Below, piece by piece: positions 1-9,200 of a stretch of 64,000 nucleotides of DNA; the stretch's first letter is position 1; each line of letters starts with the position of its first letter. Made by a program: the position numbers and the translations under genes. Source of the stretch: an uncultured Lachnospiraceae bacterium. Lineage in GTDB: Bacteria > Bacillota > Clostridia > Lachnospirales > Lachnospiraceae. The DNA lies in NCBI GenBank assembly GCA_951801955.1, contig CATOOV010000002.1, positions 62,001 through 126,000 of the forward strand, written 5' to 3'. The notes beneath the pieces are model-generated. The model did no database searches, was not told the DNA's origin, and saw only the letters and a list, made by a program, of their open reading frames with translations.

Positions 1-1
1 A

Positions 2-820
2 AGGATTGAAAACGGGGTGCAGATGCCAGGAAAAAAGATTTTAGAAGGTTTGCTGCAAAGATTAGGGATTACGGATCAGATTTGTGATATTTACCACAGC
101 CGGGAGGAATTAGAACGGTATGAAATGGAGCAGAATCTGGTTCGGTGCCTAGGGAAAAAACAATTTGCAGAGGCAGAAAGGCTTGCCGACCTTTTGGAAG
201 ACAAAATACAAAAAGTTCAAAATAAAGAATACAGCCGAAAAATGGAAGATCAGTATCTGAAATTTGCCAGAATATTGATTCGAAAACATCAGGGGGAAAG
301 TACCCAGAACATATTAAGACAACTATTGGAAGTGATTCACATGACCATTCCTGATTTTGACGGTGTGCATATTAAGACAAGGCTTTTGACCTACCATGAG
401 ATCAGTATTTTGAACAATATTGGATGCTGTTACCATACGATTGGGAGGAAGTGGGACGCCTTCCAGCTTTTATTAGAATTGAAAGAATATATGGAAAAAT
501 ATCTGTTGAACGGGCAGGAATTGTCGGTGAAGTATCCAATGATCTTACAGAACTTGTCCTCTTGGATGGGACAGGAAGGATATTATGAAGACGCCCTCGA
601 ACTCTGCCAGAAGGGAATCGAGTTCTGCATTGAATATGGAAAAATGCATACCTTTCCAATGCTCTTGTGCAATAAAGCATGTGCACTGGCAGAGCTGGGA
701 CAATATGAGATGTCTAAAGAGATTTTCTATCAGAGTTCTGCCGTATTTCAGGCAATGGGCCAGCAAGAACGTGCGGACCAGGTGAGAAAATATGCCGAGA
801 ATTATGGCATTTCAGAGTAA
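2..820 (+). CDS. XRE-family regulator with TPR-like helical repeats (5' end outside window)
   Basis: The ORF track starts at GTG 17, but the frame is open to the first base. The codons before it read RIENG, which is how a Cro/C1-type helix-turn-helix usually ends, so the true start lies upstream. The rest (about 270 residues) is helical and contains TPR-like pairs, for example around NNIGCCYHTIGRKWDAF and NKACALAELGQYEMSKEIF. This is the architecture of Rgg/PlcR-like or related Firmicutes regulators, in which the TPR part often binds a peptide. That role is known for the families, not shown here. A convergent 48-residue ORF lies 12 bases past the stop. Regulator class is fairly sure; the ligand is unknown. 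Confidence 0.75.
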   Translation, partial: RIENGVQMPGKKILEGLLQRLGITDQICDIYHSREELERYEMEQNLVRCLGKKQFAEAERLADLLEDKIQKVQNKEYSRKMEDQYLKFARILIRKHQGESTQNILRQLLEVIHMTIPDFDGVHIKTRLLTYHEISILNNIGCCYHTIGRKWDAFQLLLELKEYMEKYLLNGQELSVKYPMILQNLSSWMGQEGYYEDALELCQKGIEFCIEYGKMHTFPMLLCNKACALAELGQYEMSKEIFYQSSAVFQAMGQQERADQVRKYAENYGISE

Positions 821-832
821 ACGATTGTTGTG

Positions 833-979
833 TTAAAAGGTTTCTTCCACATCATCCAGAAAAAAACGGTTGGCTATGTTTTTTTCTGGGTGTGGATTCC
901 ATGTATTAACACGAACACCTAATCTGGAAGATTTACCAGTAAATCTAGAATATGAAACGAATCTTTTTGGTCTTTCCAT
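833..979 (-). CDS. Small basic protein of 48 residues, unknown function (not in ORF track)
   Basis: On the minus strand an ATG at 979 is preceded by GGGGAGGTGG with a six-base spacer, one of the strongest ribosome sites in the window. The frame runs 48 codons to TAA at 835-833. The product starts MERPKRFVSYSRF, is rich in Arg/Lys in its first half and acidic at the end (DDVEETF). It has no hydrophobic segment and no cysteine, so it does not look like a secreted signal peptide or a lanthipeptide. It converges on the TPR regulator with a 12-base gap. I do not recognise the family. The call rests on the ribosome site and the open frame only. Confidence 0.5.
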   Translation of the reverse strand: MERPKRFVSYSRFTGKSSRLGVRVNTWNPHPEKNIANRFFLDDVEETF

Positions 980-1474
980 AAATTACCACCTCCCCTCTAC
1001 TCCTAAAATGATAGTGGAAAATAACAATTTTTGCCATGTGATAAGGAACAAAAAAATATTTGCACCAGATCATATGAAACTTGTCATGCGATGCATGACG
1101 TGCGCTTCGCATAAGCACGCTGGCAGCGGTCTTGAACAGATGAAAATGGCTTTTGAATCCTCTGAAAGCAGATATAAGCGCTTGCTTTCGGGGTTTTTTA
1201 TCATATAGGATTTGGGTGTCAAAAGGTAGTTCCAGAAAACCTTCTTGAAAAATTGCATAAAGAAATTGGTCGCGGGAGTGCGTAAAACGCACATTTGTTC
1301 TGGGGGGGGGTAACTGACAATAAATACCAAAAAAAATGCAAACCGTGCCAAGCATATATGTTTGGAGCATATAGTCTGATATAATAAAATGGTACTTACT
1401 GTGAATATTCGTGATCTGAACGGAAGGTTATCGGGTTTGGCTGTTTTAAATACAGATTGGGGGTATGGAAAGAA
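980..1474. other. Non-coding spacer with hairpin-forming repeats
   Basis: No ORF in this spacer has a convincing ribosome site; the track ORFs on both strands lack one and look random. It holds a GC-rich palindromic stretch near 1087-1115 (CGTGCGCTTCGCATAAGCACG), the repeat described at 1266-1300, and a run of ten G residues near 1303. Promoters for the minus-strand small ORF and for the AgrC-like kinase should lie here, but I could not assign boxes with confidence. Confidence 0.5.
1266..1300. repeat. 35-bp hairpin repeat, copy 1
   Basis: The sequence begins TTGGTCGCGG and contains the hairpin GTGCGT-AAA-ACGCAC. A second copy at 35459-35493 matches at 31 of 35 positions by eye and keeps the hairpin intact. 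Both copies are intergenic. Function unknown. Confidence 0.7.
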
Positions 1475-2779
1475 ATGTTAGGCGGTTCTGTGTATATTGC
1501 ATTGATTCGGTTTGTCATAAGCATTGCAGGCGTAATGATATTATTCTTTTTGATGAGTGAACTGAAGTTTGGAAGAAAAAAGTCAATTATTTTGTATAGC
1601 TGTTTTAATATTATATTGCTTATATTTGCCTGCACTTGGTATATGATTGACTGGGAAAGTTGTGTGAAGATGGTGGCTTTTGTGATCTATCTGTCCTTTG
1701 CTGTTTTCTCCATATTTATGAGCAGGGATAAGGTTTTCTTGTCCGTGTATAAGCTTGCGCTGGTATTTTATCTGCTTGCAGTATTCTTAATTACAGGAAT
1801 TGAGGTTGCAATTCTTTTTTTTGACAGGAATGTCTGGGCGGATATTGTCACTAGGATCGTGCTGATTATATTAATGTCTGTGTTTATCGAAAAAAAGATA
1901 AAAAAAGTAATTTTTGGGTTCGCAAATTATGTGGAGACTGAACTTGACCGGTTTAGCATTGTGGTAATGGTTATCAGCATTTTGTTTGGCATAGGGTTTA
2001 TTTTAAATCCAAACAGTCATGACCAGACGCCCTATCGCCTGTATCAAGTTATTATGAACTTTTTTTTGACAGGCGCCCTTCAGATTTTAGTATTCCGCCT
2101 GTATCTGCATATTGGAAAGGAGAAGGAATACCAGAAGGAATATCAGTTGATGGAAATGAATCACCGGTTGTTAGAGCGGAATATGGAGCTTTTAGAAGAG
2201 TCTGCAGAGTCAGGAAGAAGGATCCGCCATGACGCCAGGCACCATAATGTGGTGATCGCTGAGTATGTCCGAAGAGGGCAAAATGAAGAGTTGCTGCAGT
2301 ATTTGAAAGAATATGAGAAGGGGATGGCTGTGGATGTGCCAGAAGCAATATGTGCCAATACAGCCGTCAACAACCTTCTTTCAGCATATACCAGGAATGC
2401 CAAGAAAGAACAGATAAAAGTTACGCTGGATGTGGAATTGGGGAAGGTTCTGCCGATTCCAAATATTGATTTGGTTACAATTTTGGCTAATGCTTATGAA
2501 AATGCCATTTATGGATGTATGGAGGTAAAAAAACAGTCAAAAGGGATGGAGTGTTTTATCCATTTAATGCTTAAGAGAAAAAAGAACAAGTTGGTGATTT
2601 GCTGCAGCAATACCTGCAGAATCGAGACTGAGATTAAAAATGGGTTGCCAAAACCAGAATTTACAGGCGGGGTTGGTGTGTTAAGCATTGTTAAAACGGC
2701 AGAAAAATTTGATGGGGAATACGATTTTAAAAATGATAACGGCGTATTTGTCTTTCGGTTGATTATGAATATCCCCTAG
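1475..2779 (+). CDS. AgrC-like sensor histidine kinase (GHKL type)
   Basis: The N-terminal 210 or so residues form five to six membrane helices. A coiled linker follows, then the H-box RRIRHDARHHN (phospho-accepting His) and a GHKL ATPase domain ending in GGVGVLSIVKTAEKF, the usual C-terminus of peptide-pheromone sensor kinases such as AgrC, ComD and VirS. The track starts at TTG 1457. I prefer ATG 1475, which is preceded by purine-rich GGAAAG and opens directly into the first membrane helix. The partner regulator follows 108 bases downstream. No agrB/agrD pair is visible beside it, so the signal is unknown. The class is secure; the start is uncertain. Confidence 0.88.
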   Translation: MLGGSVYIALIRFVISIAGVMILFFLMSELKFGRKKSIILYSCFNIILLIFACTWYMIDWESCVKMVAFVIYLSFAVFSIFMSRDKVFLSVYKLALVFYLLAVFLITGIEVAILFFDRNVWADIVTRIVLIILMSVFIEKKIKKVIFGFANYVETELDRFSIVVMVISILFGIGFILNPNSHDQTPYRLYQVIMNFFLTGALQILVFRLYLHIGKEKEYQKEYQLMEMNHRLLERNMELLEESAESGRRIRHDARHHNVVIAEYVRRGQNEELLQYLKEYEKGMAVDVPEAICANTAVNNLLSAYTRNAKKEQIKVTLDVELGKVLPIPNIDLVTILANAYENAIYGCMEVKKQSKGMECFIHLMLKRKKNKLVICCSNTCRIETEIKNGLPKPEFTGGVGVLSIVKTAEKFDGEYDFKNDNGVFVFRLIMNIP

Positions 2780-2887
2780 ATTTTTCTCATACGCCGATGG
2801 GATTGGGCTTCCATATTTGATCTGTGCCCTGCTTTTACTTTGCAGGGGGAAAAACAATAAAGCCATAAAGAGAGAAAGAGGTGCAGT

Positions 2888-3616
2888 ATGTATCTGATCG
2901 CACTCTGTGATGATGAGACGGCAGAATTGAATAAAACAGAAGAAATGCTCAATGGCTATAAAAAAAGGCATCCTCAGATAGAGCTTTTCATAGAATGCTT
3001 TGAAGATGCAGATGAATTACTCTATATGGTCAGGGAAGAAAATTATATGCCAGATTTGATGTTGATGGATATTTATATGCCAGAAAAGCTGGGGATTGAA
3101 GTTGCAAAAGAACTGCGTGACATGGGAAATAACAGTATCATTGTGTTTCTTACCACATCCAGGGAACATGCGCTTCAGGCTTTTGGTGTGGACGCAGCAC
3201 AGTATTTGGTAAAACCTGTGTCAGAAGAACGGTTATTTCCAGTCCTGGATAAATTTTTTGCCAGCGCGGCAGAGGAACGCAAAAAATATCTTGTTCTGCG
3301 TGTCAATGGAAGGATCCAGCGGGTGGCAGTGAGTGATATTATATATTGTGAGGCACAGGGAAAAAACCAATGCCTGTATCTTGAAGACGGCACACAATGC
3401 CTGCTGCGCATGACTATGACAGAGATTTATGAGATGCTCTCTGCGTACCAGGAGTTTGTAAGGGTTGGGGTTGCCTTTATCTTAAATATGGACCATATTG
3501 ACAACCTGAACGCCAAAGATATCTGTTTAAGCACCGGAAAGAAAATTTATCTGCCGAGGGGGGCATACAAAACGTTAAAGGAACAGTATTTTCAATATTA
3601 CTGTGGGGAGGAGTGA
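2888..3616 (+). CDS. LytTR-family response regulator (AgrA-like)
   Basis: A receiver domain fills residues 1-120: acidic pocket CDDE near residue 8, phospho-acceptor Asp in LMLMDIYMP near 59, Thr/Ser in FLTTS, and Lys in YLVKPV. A LytTR DNA-binding domain fills roughly 135-240 (RVNGRIQRVAVSDIIYCEA, then FVRVGVAFILNMDHI). A start at ATG 2888 fits AAAGAGGTGCAGT upstream. It is the evident partner of the kinase 108 bases before it, so phosphotransfer from the membrane sensor to a DNA-binding regulator is the expected route. LytTR regulators bind direct repeats upstream of their targets. I could not assign a target, but the accessory block that follows is the nearest candidate. Confidence 0.9.
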   Translation: MYLIALCDDETAELNKTEEMLNGYKKRHPQIELFIECFEDADELLYMVREENYMPDLMLMDIYMPEKLGIEVAKELRDMGNNSIIVFLTTSREHALQAFGVDAAQYLVKPVSEERLFPVLDKFFASAAEERKKYLVLRVNGRIQRVAVSDIIYCEAQGKNQCLYLEDGTQCLLRMTMTEIYEMLSAYQEFVRVGVAFILNMDHIDNLNAKDICLSTGKKIYLPRGAYKTLKEQYFQYYCGEE

Positions 3617-3765
3617 GAAGTGTAAGTGGATATTATGTTATGTGGGATTTTTATTATTATAAAAGGAGGGAAAAATTAGTTGAAGGAAATATTATGAAGT
3701 GTTAAGATTTTTATAAACCATACCATGTATTTAAGTGAATAGAAAATTAAATTTGGAGGAGAGAG

Positions 3766-5424
3766 ATGGATATAAATGATTATGAAACAGGAAAGTTAAA
3801 CAATGATGTGCAACAATATGATGATCTTGACGATTTTAAAAGGGATATACTGAATCATCTACGTACTGAAAAAGAAAGCTGGAAGGAAAAAATTAATCAT
3901 ATTATTAATTCAAATGGATATACAAAAGTAGCATTTGCGGAACTTTGTGAAGTGAGTCGAATTTCCGTAGGAAAATGGTGTAAAGGTTCTATTCCCAAAA
4001 GTAGGGAAATGTTTATAAAAATTGGATTTGCAGCACACTATAACTTAGATCAAATGAATAAGTTTTTAATGAGATATGGAAAATATACAGCCCTGTATGC
4101 AAAGTCTTTGGAAGATAGCGTATATATCTTTGTGTTAAATTCTAATCATATTCCCCATAATTATAATGTATGCAAAAAGATTTTGGAAAAAATACATTTT
4201 AAGATGCAGGGACAGGAAATAATAGGGGGCTCCTGTTATGATACTTCTGATCTTTTGGAAGAAATATTAAATTTATCAGAAGAATCGGAACTAGTGGAAT
4301 TTATTCAAAATAATAGCGAGGCTTATAAAGAACCTTATAGAAAGTTTTATGCATATGTAGAAGACTTTCTAATAGCAAATTGTATAGGTTTTAAAAGTGG
4401 TGAAGTATTTAATAACTGTTTGGCGCCAAAAGGTAACTGGTCTTCTTCACTCCGTAAATGCGTATATGCAATACGAAAAAAGCAATGGTTTCCAATGCGG
4501 AGAAAAGTAATTTCTTTAGGTTTGCATTTGAATATGAATTTGAAACAGATTAATGATATGCTTCAATTAGCACAAATGGAAACTTTATGTGCAAAAAATC
4601 CGGTGGAGCTTGCAATTATATATGCCTTGGTGGATGCGGACTTGAATAATGTAATTTCTTGTGATGGAACTAATGAATTATGTATCTATATAAAAGAAAT
4701 TCTTTCGGAATTAGAAATAGATGATACAGAAGATTTTCTTTCGGAATTAGAAATAGATGATACAGAAGATTTAGCAGTTGGTGGACCAATTTTGGTATTG
4801 CTTGAAATGGAAACAGTCAAGAGTTTTTCCTTAAATTCCCAGACACAATGGACAATTGGAAGAAGTTGTCCAGAGAACTTCCCAGACATTCCATTACAAT
4901 CACCCATTGCAGGAAGAAATCAAGGTCAATTTCAGCGTATCGAAGGGCAGTGGTTTTATGTGGATGGCAAAAGCCGTAATGGTACATTTTATAATGGACA
5001 AAAAATAGTGACTGGATTAAATGGTAAGCTTCAATCAGTAGCATTGAGTAATGGAGATATACTCCGTGTGGACAATAGTAATCTTACTACACCAGATCCC
5101 AGAGGTGTCTGGATGTTATTTACTGAAGATTATATCAACGGGGAGTGGGTAATGTATTCACTTGAAAAAAACACTACAATTATTGGACGAGATCCCGAAA
5201 GGTGTCAAATTGTACAGCCACTTCCTTATATTTCATCCCAACATGTGAAAATTACATATTTGAATGGAAATTACTATATTTCAGACTGTAATAGTAAATC
5301 AGGAACTTGGCTGAATGGGGAAAGGGTGGAAGGCTCTAAAATACTCCAGGAAAAAGACAAGATTTCATTGTGTGATTGCTTTTTTATTTTTACAGGGAAC
5401 AGTCTTCTTTATCATAAACAATAG
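3766..5424 (+). CDS. HTH protein with two C-terminal FHA domains
   Basis: ATG 3766 is preceded by TTTGGAGGAGAGAG. Residues about 40-85 form an XRE-like helix-turn-helix (AELCEVSRISVGKWCKG). A helical middle region follows, then two forkhead-associated domains. FHA1 (about 350-430) has WTIGRS and KSRNGTFYNG but lacks the usual SxxH. FHA2 (about 460-540) has IIGRDPE, SSQHVKI and SKSGTWLNG, with Ser where the phosphothreonine-contacting Asn normally sits. FHA domains read phosphothreonine, and a Ser/Thr kinase and PP2C phosphatase lie 5-8 kb downstream, so this may be their effector, possibly a phosphorylation-sensitive DNA-binding protein. That link is inference. A 36-bp tandem repeat precedes FHA1. 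Confidence 0.82.
   Translation: MDINDYETGKLNNDVQQYDDLDDFKRDILNHLRTEKESWKEKINHIINSNGYTKVAFAELCEVSRISVGKWCKGSIPKSREMFIKIGFAAHYNLDQMNKFLMRYGKYTALYAKSLEDSVYIFVLNSNHIPHNYNVCKKILEKIHFKMQGQEIIGGSCYDTSDLLEEILNLSEESELVEFIQNNSEAYKEPYRKFYAYVEDFLIANCIGFKSGEVFNNCLAPKGNWSSSLRKCVYAIRKKQWFPMRRKVISLGLHLNMNLKQINDMLQLAQMETLCAKNPVELAIIYALVDADLNNVISCDGTNELCIYIKEILSELEIDDTEDFLSELEIDDTEDLAVGGPILVLLEMETVKSFSLNSQTQWTIGRSCPENFPDIPLQSPIAGRNQGQFQRIEGQWFYVDGKSRNGTFYNGQKIVTGLNGKLQSVALSNGDILRVDNSNLTTPDPRGVWMLFTEDYINGEWVMYSLEKNTTIIGRDPERCQIVQPLPYISSQHVKITYLNGNYYISDCNSKSGTWLNGERVEGSKILQEKDKISLCDCFFIFTGNSLLYHKQ
4702..4772 (+). repeat. In-frame 36-bp tandem duplication inside the FHA gene
   Basis: Two adjacent copies of the unit starting CTTTCGGAATTAGAAATAG are identical over 35 bases. 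They encode LSELEIDDTEDF twice in the acidic linker just before the first FHA domain. Perfect identity suggests recent slippage or an unstable copy number. Confidence 0.9.
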
Positions 5425-5479
5425 AAAGGTATTACATTATCCAAATGAAAAAAGGGGTATTTTAAAAATTAGATATACA

Positions 5480-5506
5480 AGGTAGCTAAAAGTAATTCAG
5501 CTACCT
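5480..5506. other. Short hairpin in a 436-base AT-rich spacer
   Basis: AAGGTAGCT and AGCTACCT can pair over eight bases around an 11-base loop. There is no T-run, so it is not a clear terminator. Apart from this and the hairpin at 5561, the spacer 5425-5860 is very AT-rich and I see no gene or repeat in it. Confidence 0.4.
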
Positions 5507-5560
5507 GGATTACAGGGGAGTAAGAAACATTTTAATAAAAATTATAAGTGTGTGAAGTTG

Positions 5561-5595
5561 CAGGAAGCCTATAAATTAGACTTCCTGTTTTGCGT
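5561..5595 (+). terminator. Probable terminator after the FHA gene
   Basis: CAGGAAG pairs with CTTCCTG around a 13-base AT-rich loop and is followed by TTTTG. The stem is short and the T-run modest, so the strength is uncertain. Confidence 0.5.
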
Positions 5596-5860
5596 ACATG
5601 GAGAATGTGATAACTATAGGTGCAAATAGAAAAAATAATATTTATTATAATATATCTAGAAATTGAGAACACTAGATTAATTTACATGATAAAAAAATAA
5701 ACAGAAACCTATTATGCGTTGTCAAGATAATTTAAGTTATATTCGTCGATATTAGTTATTACTCATTAGAGTGACTACCAATAATTAATTATTTTATTCT
5801 TTCTATAGTGTAAAGTCAATTTTTTAATATTTTAAATAATGGGAAATAGGAGGGCAAAAG

Positions 5861-6106
5861 ATGAAGAACAAAGTTACAGTTATGAAAGGCGAAAGATCAA
5901 GACTGCATTTTTATCTGCAGTCTGAAAAAGGGAAGTATTATTTGTTTTCACAGTCATATACCAATGGGGTCTATGAATTTTTCAAGTCAGGGAGATCCGA
6001 AAGGGAGGTGCGCAATTATCGTAAATGGAATCGTAATCCCAAACTTGACAAAACCATTGAGAAGATCCCCATGTATATAAAATACATAGTCTGGGAGGTG
6101 GTTTAA
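5861..6106 (+). CDS. Small protein of 81 residues, unknown function
   Basis: ATG 5861 sits seven bases after AATAGGAGGG, a strong ribosome site. The product is basic and aromatic-rich (KGKYYLFSQSYTNGVYEFF, NYRKWNRNPKLDKTI), with no signal peptide and no cysteine. It ends 116 bases before the start of the large secreted protein, on the same strand, and may share its transcript. I do not recognise the family. Confidence 0.65.
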   Translation: MKNKVTVMKGERSRLHFYLQSEKGKYYLFSQSYTNGVYEFFKSGRSEREVRNYRKWNRNPKLDKTIEKIPMYIKYIVWEVV

Positions 6107-6222
6107 CAAAAGGGAATTTTTATTTTTTTACCGTTTCGAATGATGCCATATTATAGTAGCCAAAAATTTTGGGAAGGAGTCTAAATCGTTTCTTTTCCAA
6201 GCAAAAGAAAGGGTGGTATAGG

Positions 6223-9200
6223 ATGAAAAATAAAAAACAGCATCCAAATGGATATAGAAAAATTTCAATATGGAAAAACTTTTGGATTTTATTGGTGGTT
6301 ATGCTTTTATTTACAACGTTTTTAGGTGGAAGGATAAATGTAAAGGCAGCTGCTAAGACGTTCACATCCTCGGAGGTTGCAGATTATTTTAACAAGCAGG
6401 TAGGAAAAAGTTACCCTTCTGGAATGTGTTTAAAATTTGTGGCAGATTCCTTTGGAAATTTGGGAGCTGATAGAAGCAGTACTTGTTGTGCATACAAATA
6501 TGGGAGTAGCCATATTACTTCTAAAAATATAGATAATATTCCAGTTGGGGCGGATGTTTTTTTCGGGGCATGCGGAGGAGGACCTTGTAAAACGTGCAAA
6601 TCCAGTTATTATGGACATATAGGGGTTTATGTAGGAGATGGATATTTTGTACATGCGACAGGAGGGAAAGTCCAAAAAACATCCTTAAAAGGTACCAATT
6701 GGAAAAATAAATACCGTGGATGGGGATATCATGGAAACGTAAATATTTCCCAATCTACATCTGGTAATAATAAACCAGAATCGGGTCAACAGCCTATTCT
6801 CTCTTGTCTTGATTTTCCAGAAGATGGAAGGGCTTATAGCGAAACAGACAAGATAGTTATTCAAGGGTGGTTTATAACGCCAGATGGGGTTGCGTGTGTA
6901 AATGCAGGCAAAGCCGAGGGTTCTGATTTAGTGCAGTGCAGTATGTATTCCAGACCGGATGTGTCTAACTTATACCCTGGTTATCCTACAGGCAGCGAGG
7001 GGTTTCGGGTGGAAGCCACGCCGGCGCAATTGCAACTAACCCCTGGCAGCAATACAATCGTTATTAGGGGATATTCGAAAAATGGACAAGTTGTTGAGAT
7101 AGGGAAACGGACAATCAATTATGAACCAAATTTTTTCCATATAGATACGCCTGCCAAGGATCTCAACAGCATTTCAACAACATCGGATATATATGGCTGG
7201 GTCATTTCAAAAAAAGGGATCTCCAAACTTGTTATTGTGCTCAATGATGTGGAATACGAAATAACAAACCGGTTCCAGCGTCCCGACGTCGCCCAATACC
7301 ATCCGGGATATGATGTTTCCAAGGCAGGATTTTCTTACCAGATAGATCCCACCAAGTTCCGTAACGGCATGAACAGCCTGAAAGTCAGAGCTTACACCTC
7401 ATCCAAAGATTATTTTGAAATATACAATGGGATGTTTGAAGGGATCAAGATGTGGGAGGGGTATTTTGACTCCGATTATTATTACGCCCGATATAAGGAC
7501 AGTGACGTGGACGTAAGGAATATTGGTCAAAACGAGGAGAAACTGAAATACCATTATTACACGGCTGGGATTGAAAAAGGGTACAGCCCCTGTATTTCCT
7601 TTGATGCAAAATACTATAAAGAAAATAATGGGGATCTTCGTGACAAGAGTTATAAATTTGTATATGAACATTTTGTAAGGTTTGTCTTGGGGAATGGTGA
7701 AATACGCCCGTTAAGCCCGTGGCTGCATTTGGGATTTTACCGCGACCATTATAGGGACGAGCTTGGTTCGATGGATTCTAAAACGCTGGTGACCCACCAT
7801 AAGGTGTATGGTTCGCGGGAAGGGCGGCTGGGAGCGCCCACACAGGAAGCAGAGGCGTTTTGTAAGTTGTATAATCCCATTCGATATGCAGGCTGTAAAG
7901 GGAATGAGGATGTGAGGAATGCATTTGGTGATGGTTCTACAAATGAGAGCAGGGATTTGCTTTGGTTCCATTTTTGGTATTATGTGCTGGGAGGAAGCGA
8001 TGAACATCAGGCATCAGACGAGTTTTGTTTCAATTATGTGAAGAAAACCTATAACTTAAAAACCAATATGGATGCGTTCTGGTGGTATATGGATACAGGG
8101 TATTCCCAGAAGTTAGATACTGTACAAAAAACAGAGGTATCGCATGTCCATACGCTGGAAAAGACTGAGGCACAGCCTGCGTCCTGCGTCAAATCTGGAA
8201 ATAGGGAGTATTGGACCTGTACAAATACAGATTGTAATAAGGTCTATGCCGATGCCGATGCGGTCATTGATGCAACTGTAGAAATGATGTCAATACCTAA
8301 AACGGAACATACCTGGGATGAAGGGATTGTAACAAAGGAACCATTGGGGATGAAAACAGGCATTAAGACTTATACCTGTTCAGAATGCGGCAAGATTCGG
8401 ACAGAGGAAATTGCTGCAACAGGGAAACATATGTTGGTCAAGGTAGAGGAACAGCCAGCAGGATGTATCGAAAATGGAACTAGGGAGCACTGGCGCTGTA
8501 CAGACTGTGGCATATTGTTTGCGGATAAAGATGCAAGTACAGAAACCACAGTAGAAGAATTGGAAATCTCCTGTACAGGGCATGTCTGGGACGAAGGCGA
8601 GGTGTCGATGGAACCTGCTGCCGATCAGGCAGGTATGAAAGTATATACCTGTACCGTGTGCGGGTCTTCCAGGTTGGAAGAAGTGTCTCTTCCAGGGGAA
8701 ACACATAAGCTGTCTAAGGTGGAAAAAAAGGCGGCTAATTGTACAAATCCAGGACACGAAGCGTACTGGATTTGTACGGATTGCGGCAAGGTATTTGAAG
8801 ATGCGGAGGGCAAAAAAGAAACAAGCACCGGAGCCATGGAGATCCCAAAGACAGCACATGCCTGGGATGGAGGCAAAGTGATTAAGGAACCATCTATCAG
8901 CACCCTATATACTTGTATACAATGTGGAACAACAAAAAAACAAGAAATACCTCCTTCTGGAGGAGGACATATACTGTCCAAGGTGGCTGCCAAAAAAGAA
9001 AGCTGTTTGGAAAACGGGAACAAGGAGCACTGGAGCTGCACGGACTGCGGTATGTTGTTTGCGGATAAAGATGCAAGGACAGAAACCACGGCGGAAGCTG
9101 TTACAATTCCGCAAAAGCCACACAATTGGGATAAGGGCGAGGTACTAAAAGAGCCGACATCAACAGAGAAGGGGATAAAAATTCTTCGGTGTACAATCTG

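Noticed and set aside
945-1370. Minus-strand track ORF of 141 residues, and plus-strand ORF 870-1208
   Set aside because: No ribosome site, odd composition, and they run through the hairpin repeats. The short minus-strand ORF at 833-979 in another frame is far better supported.
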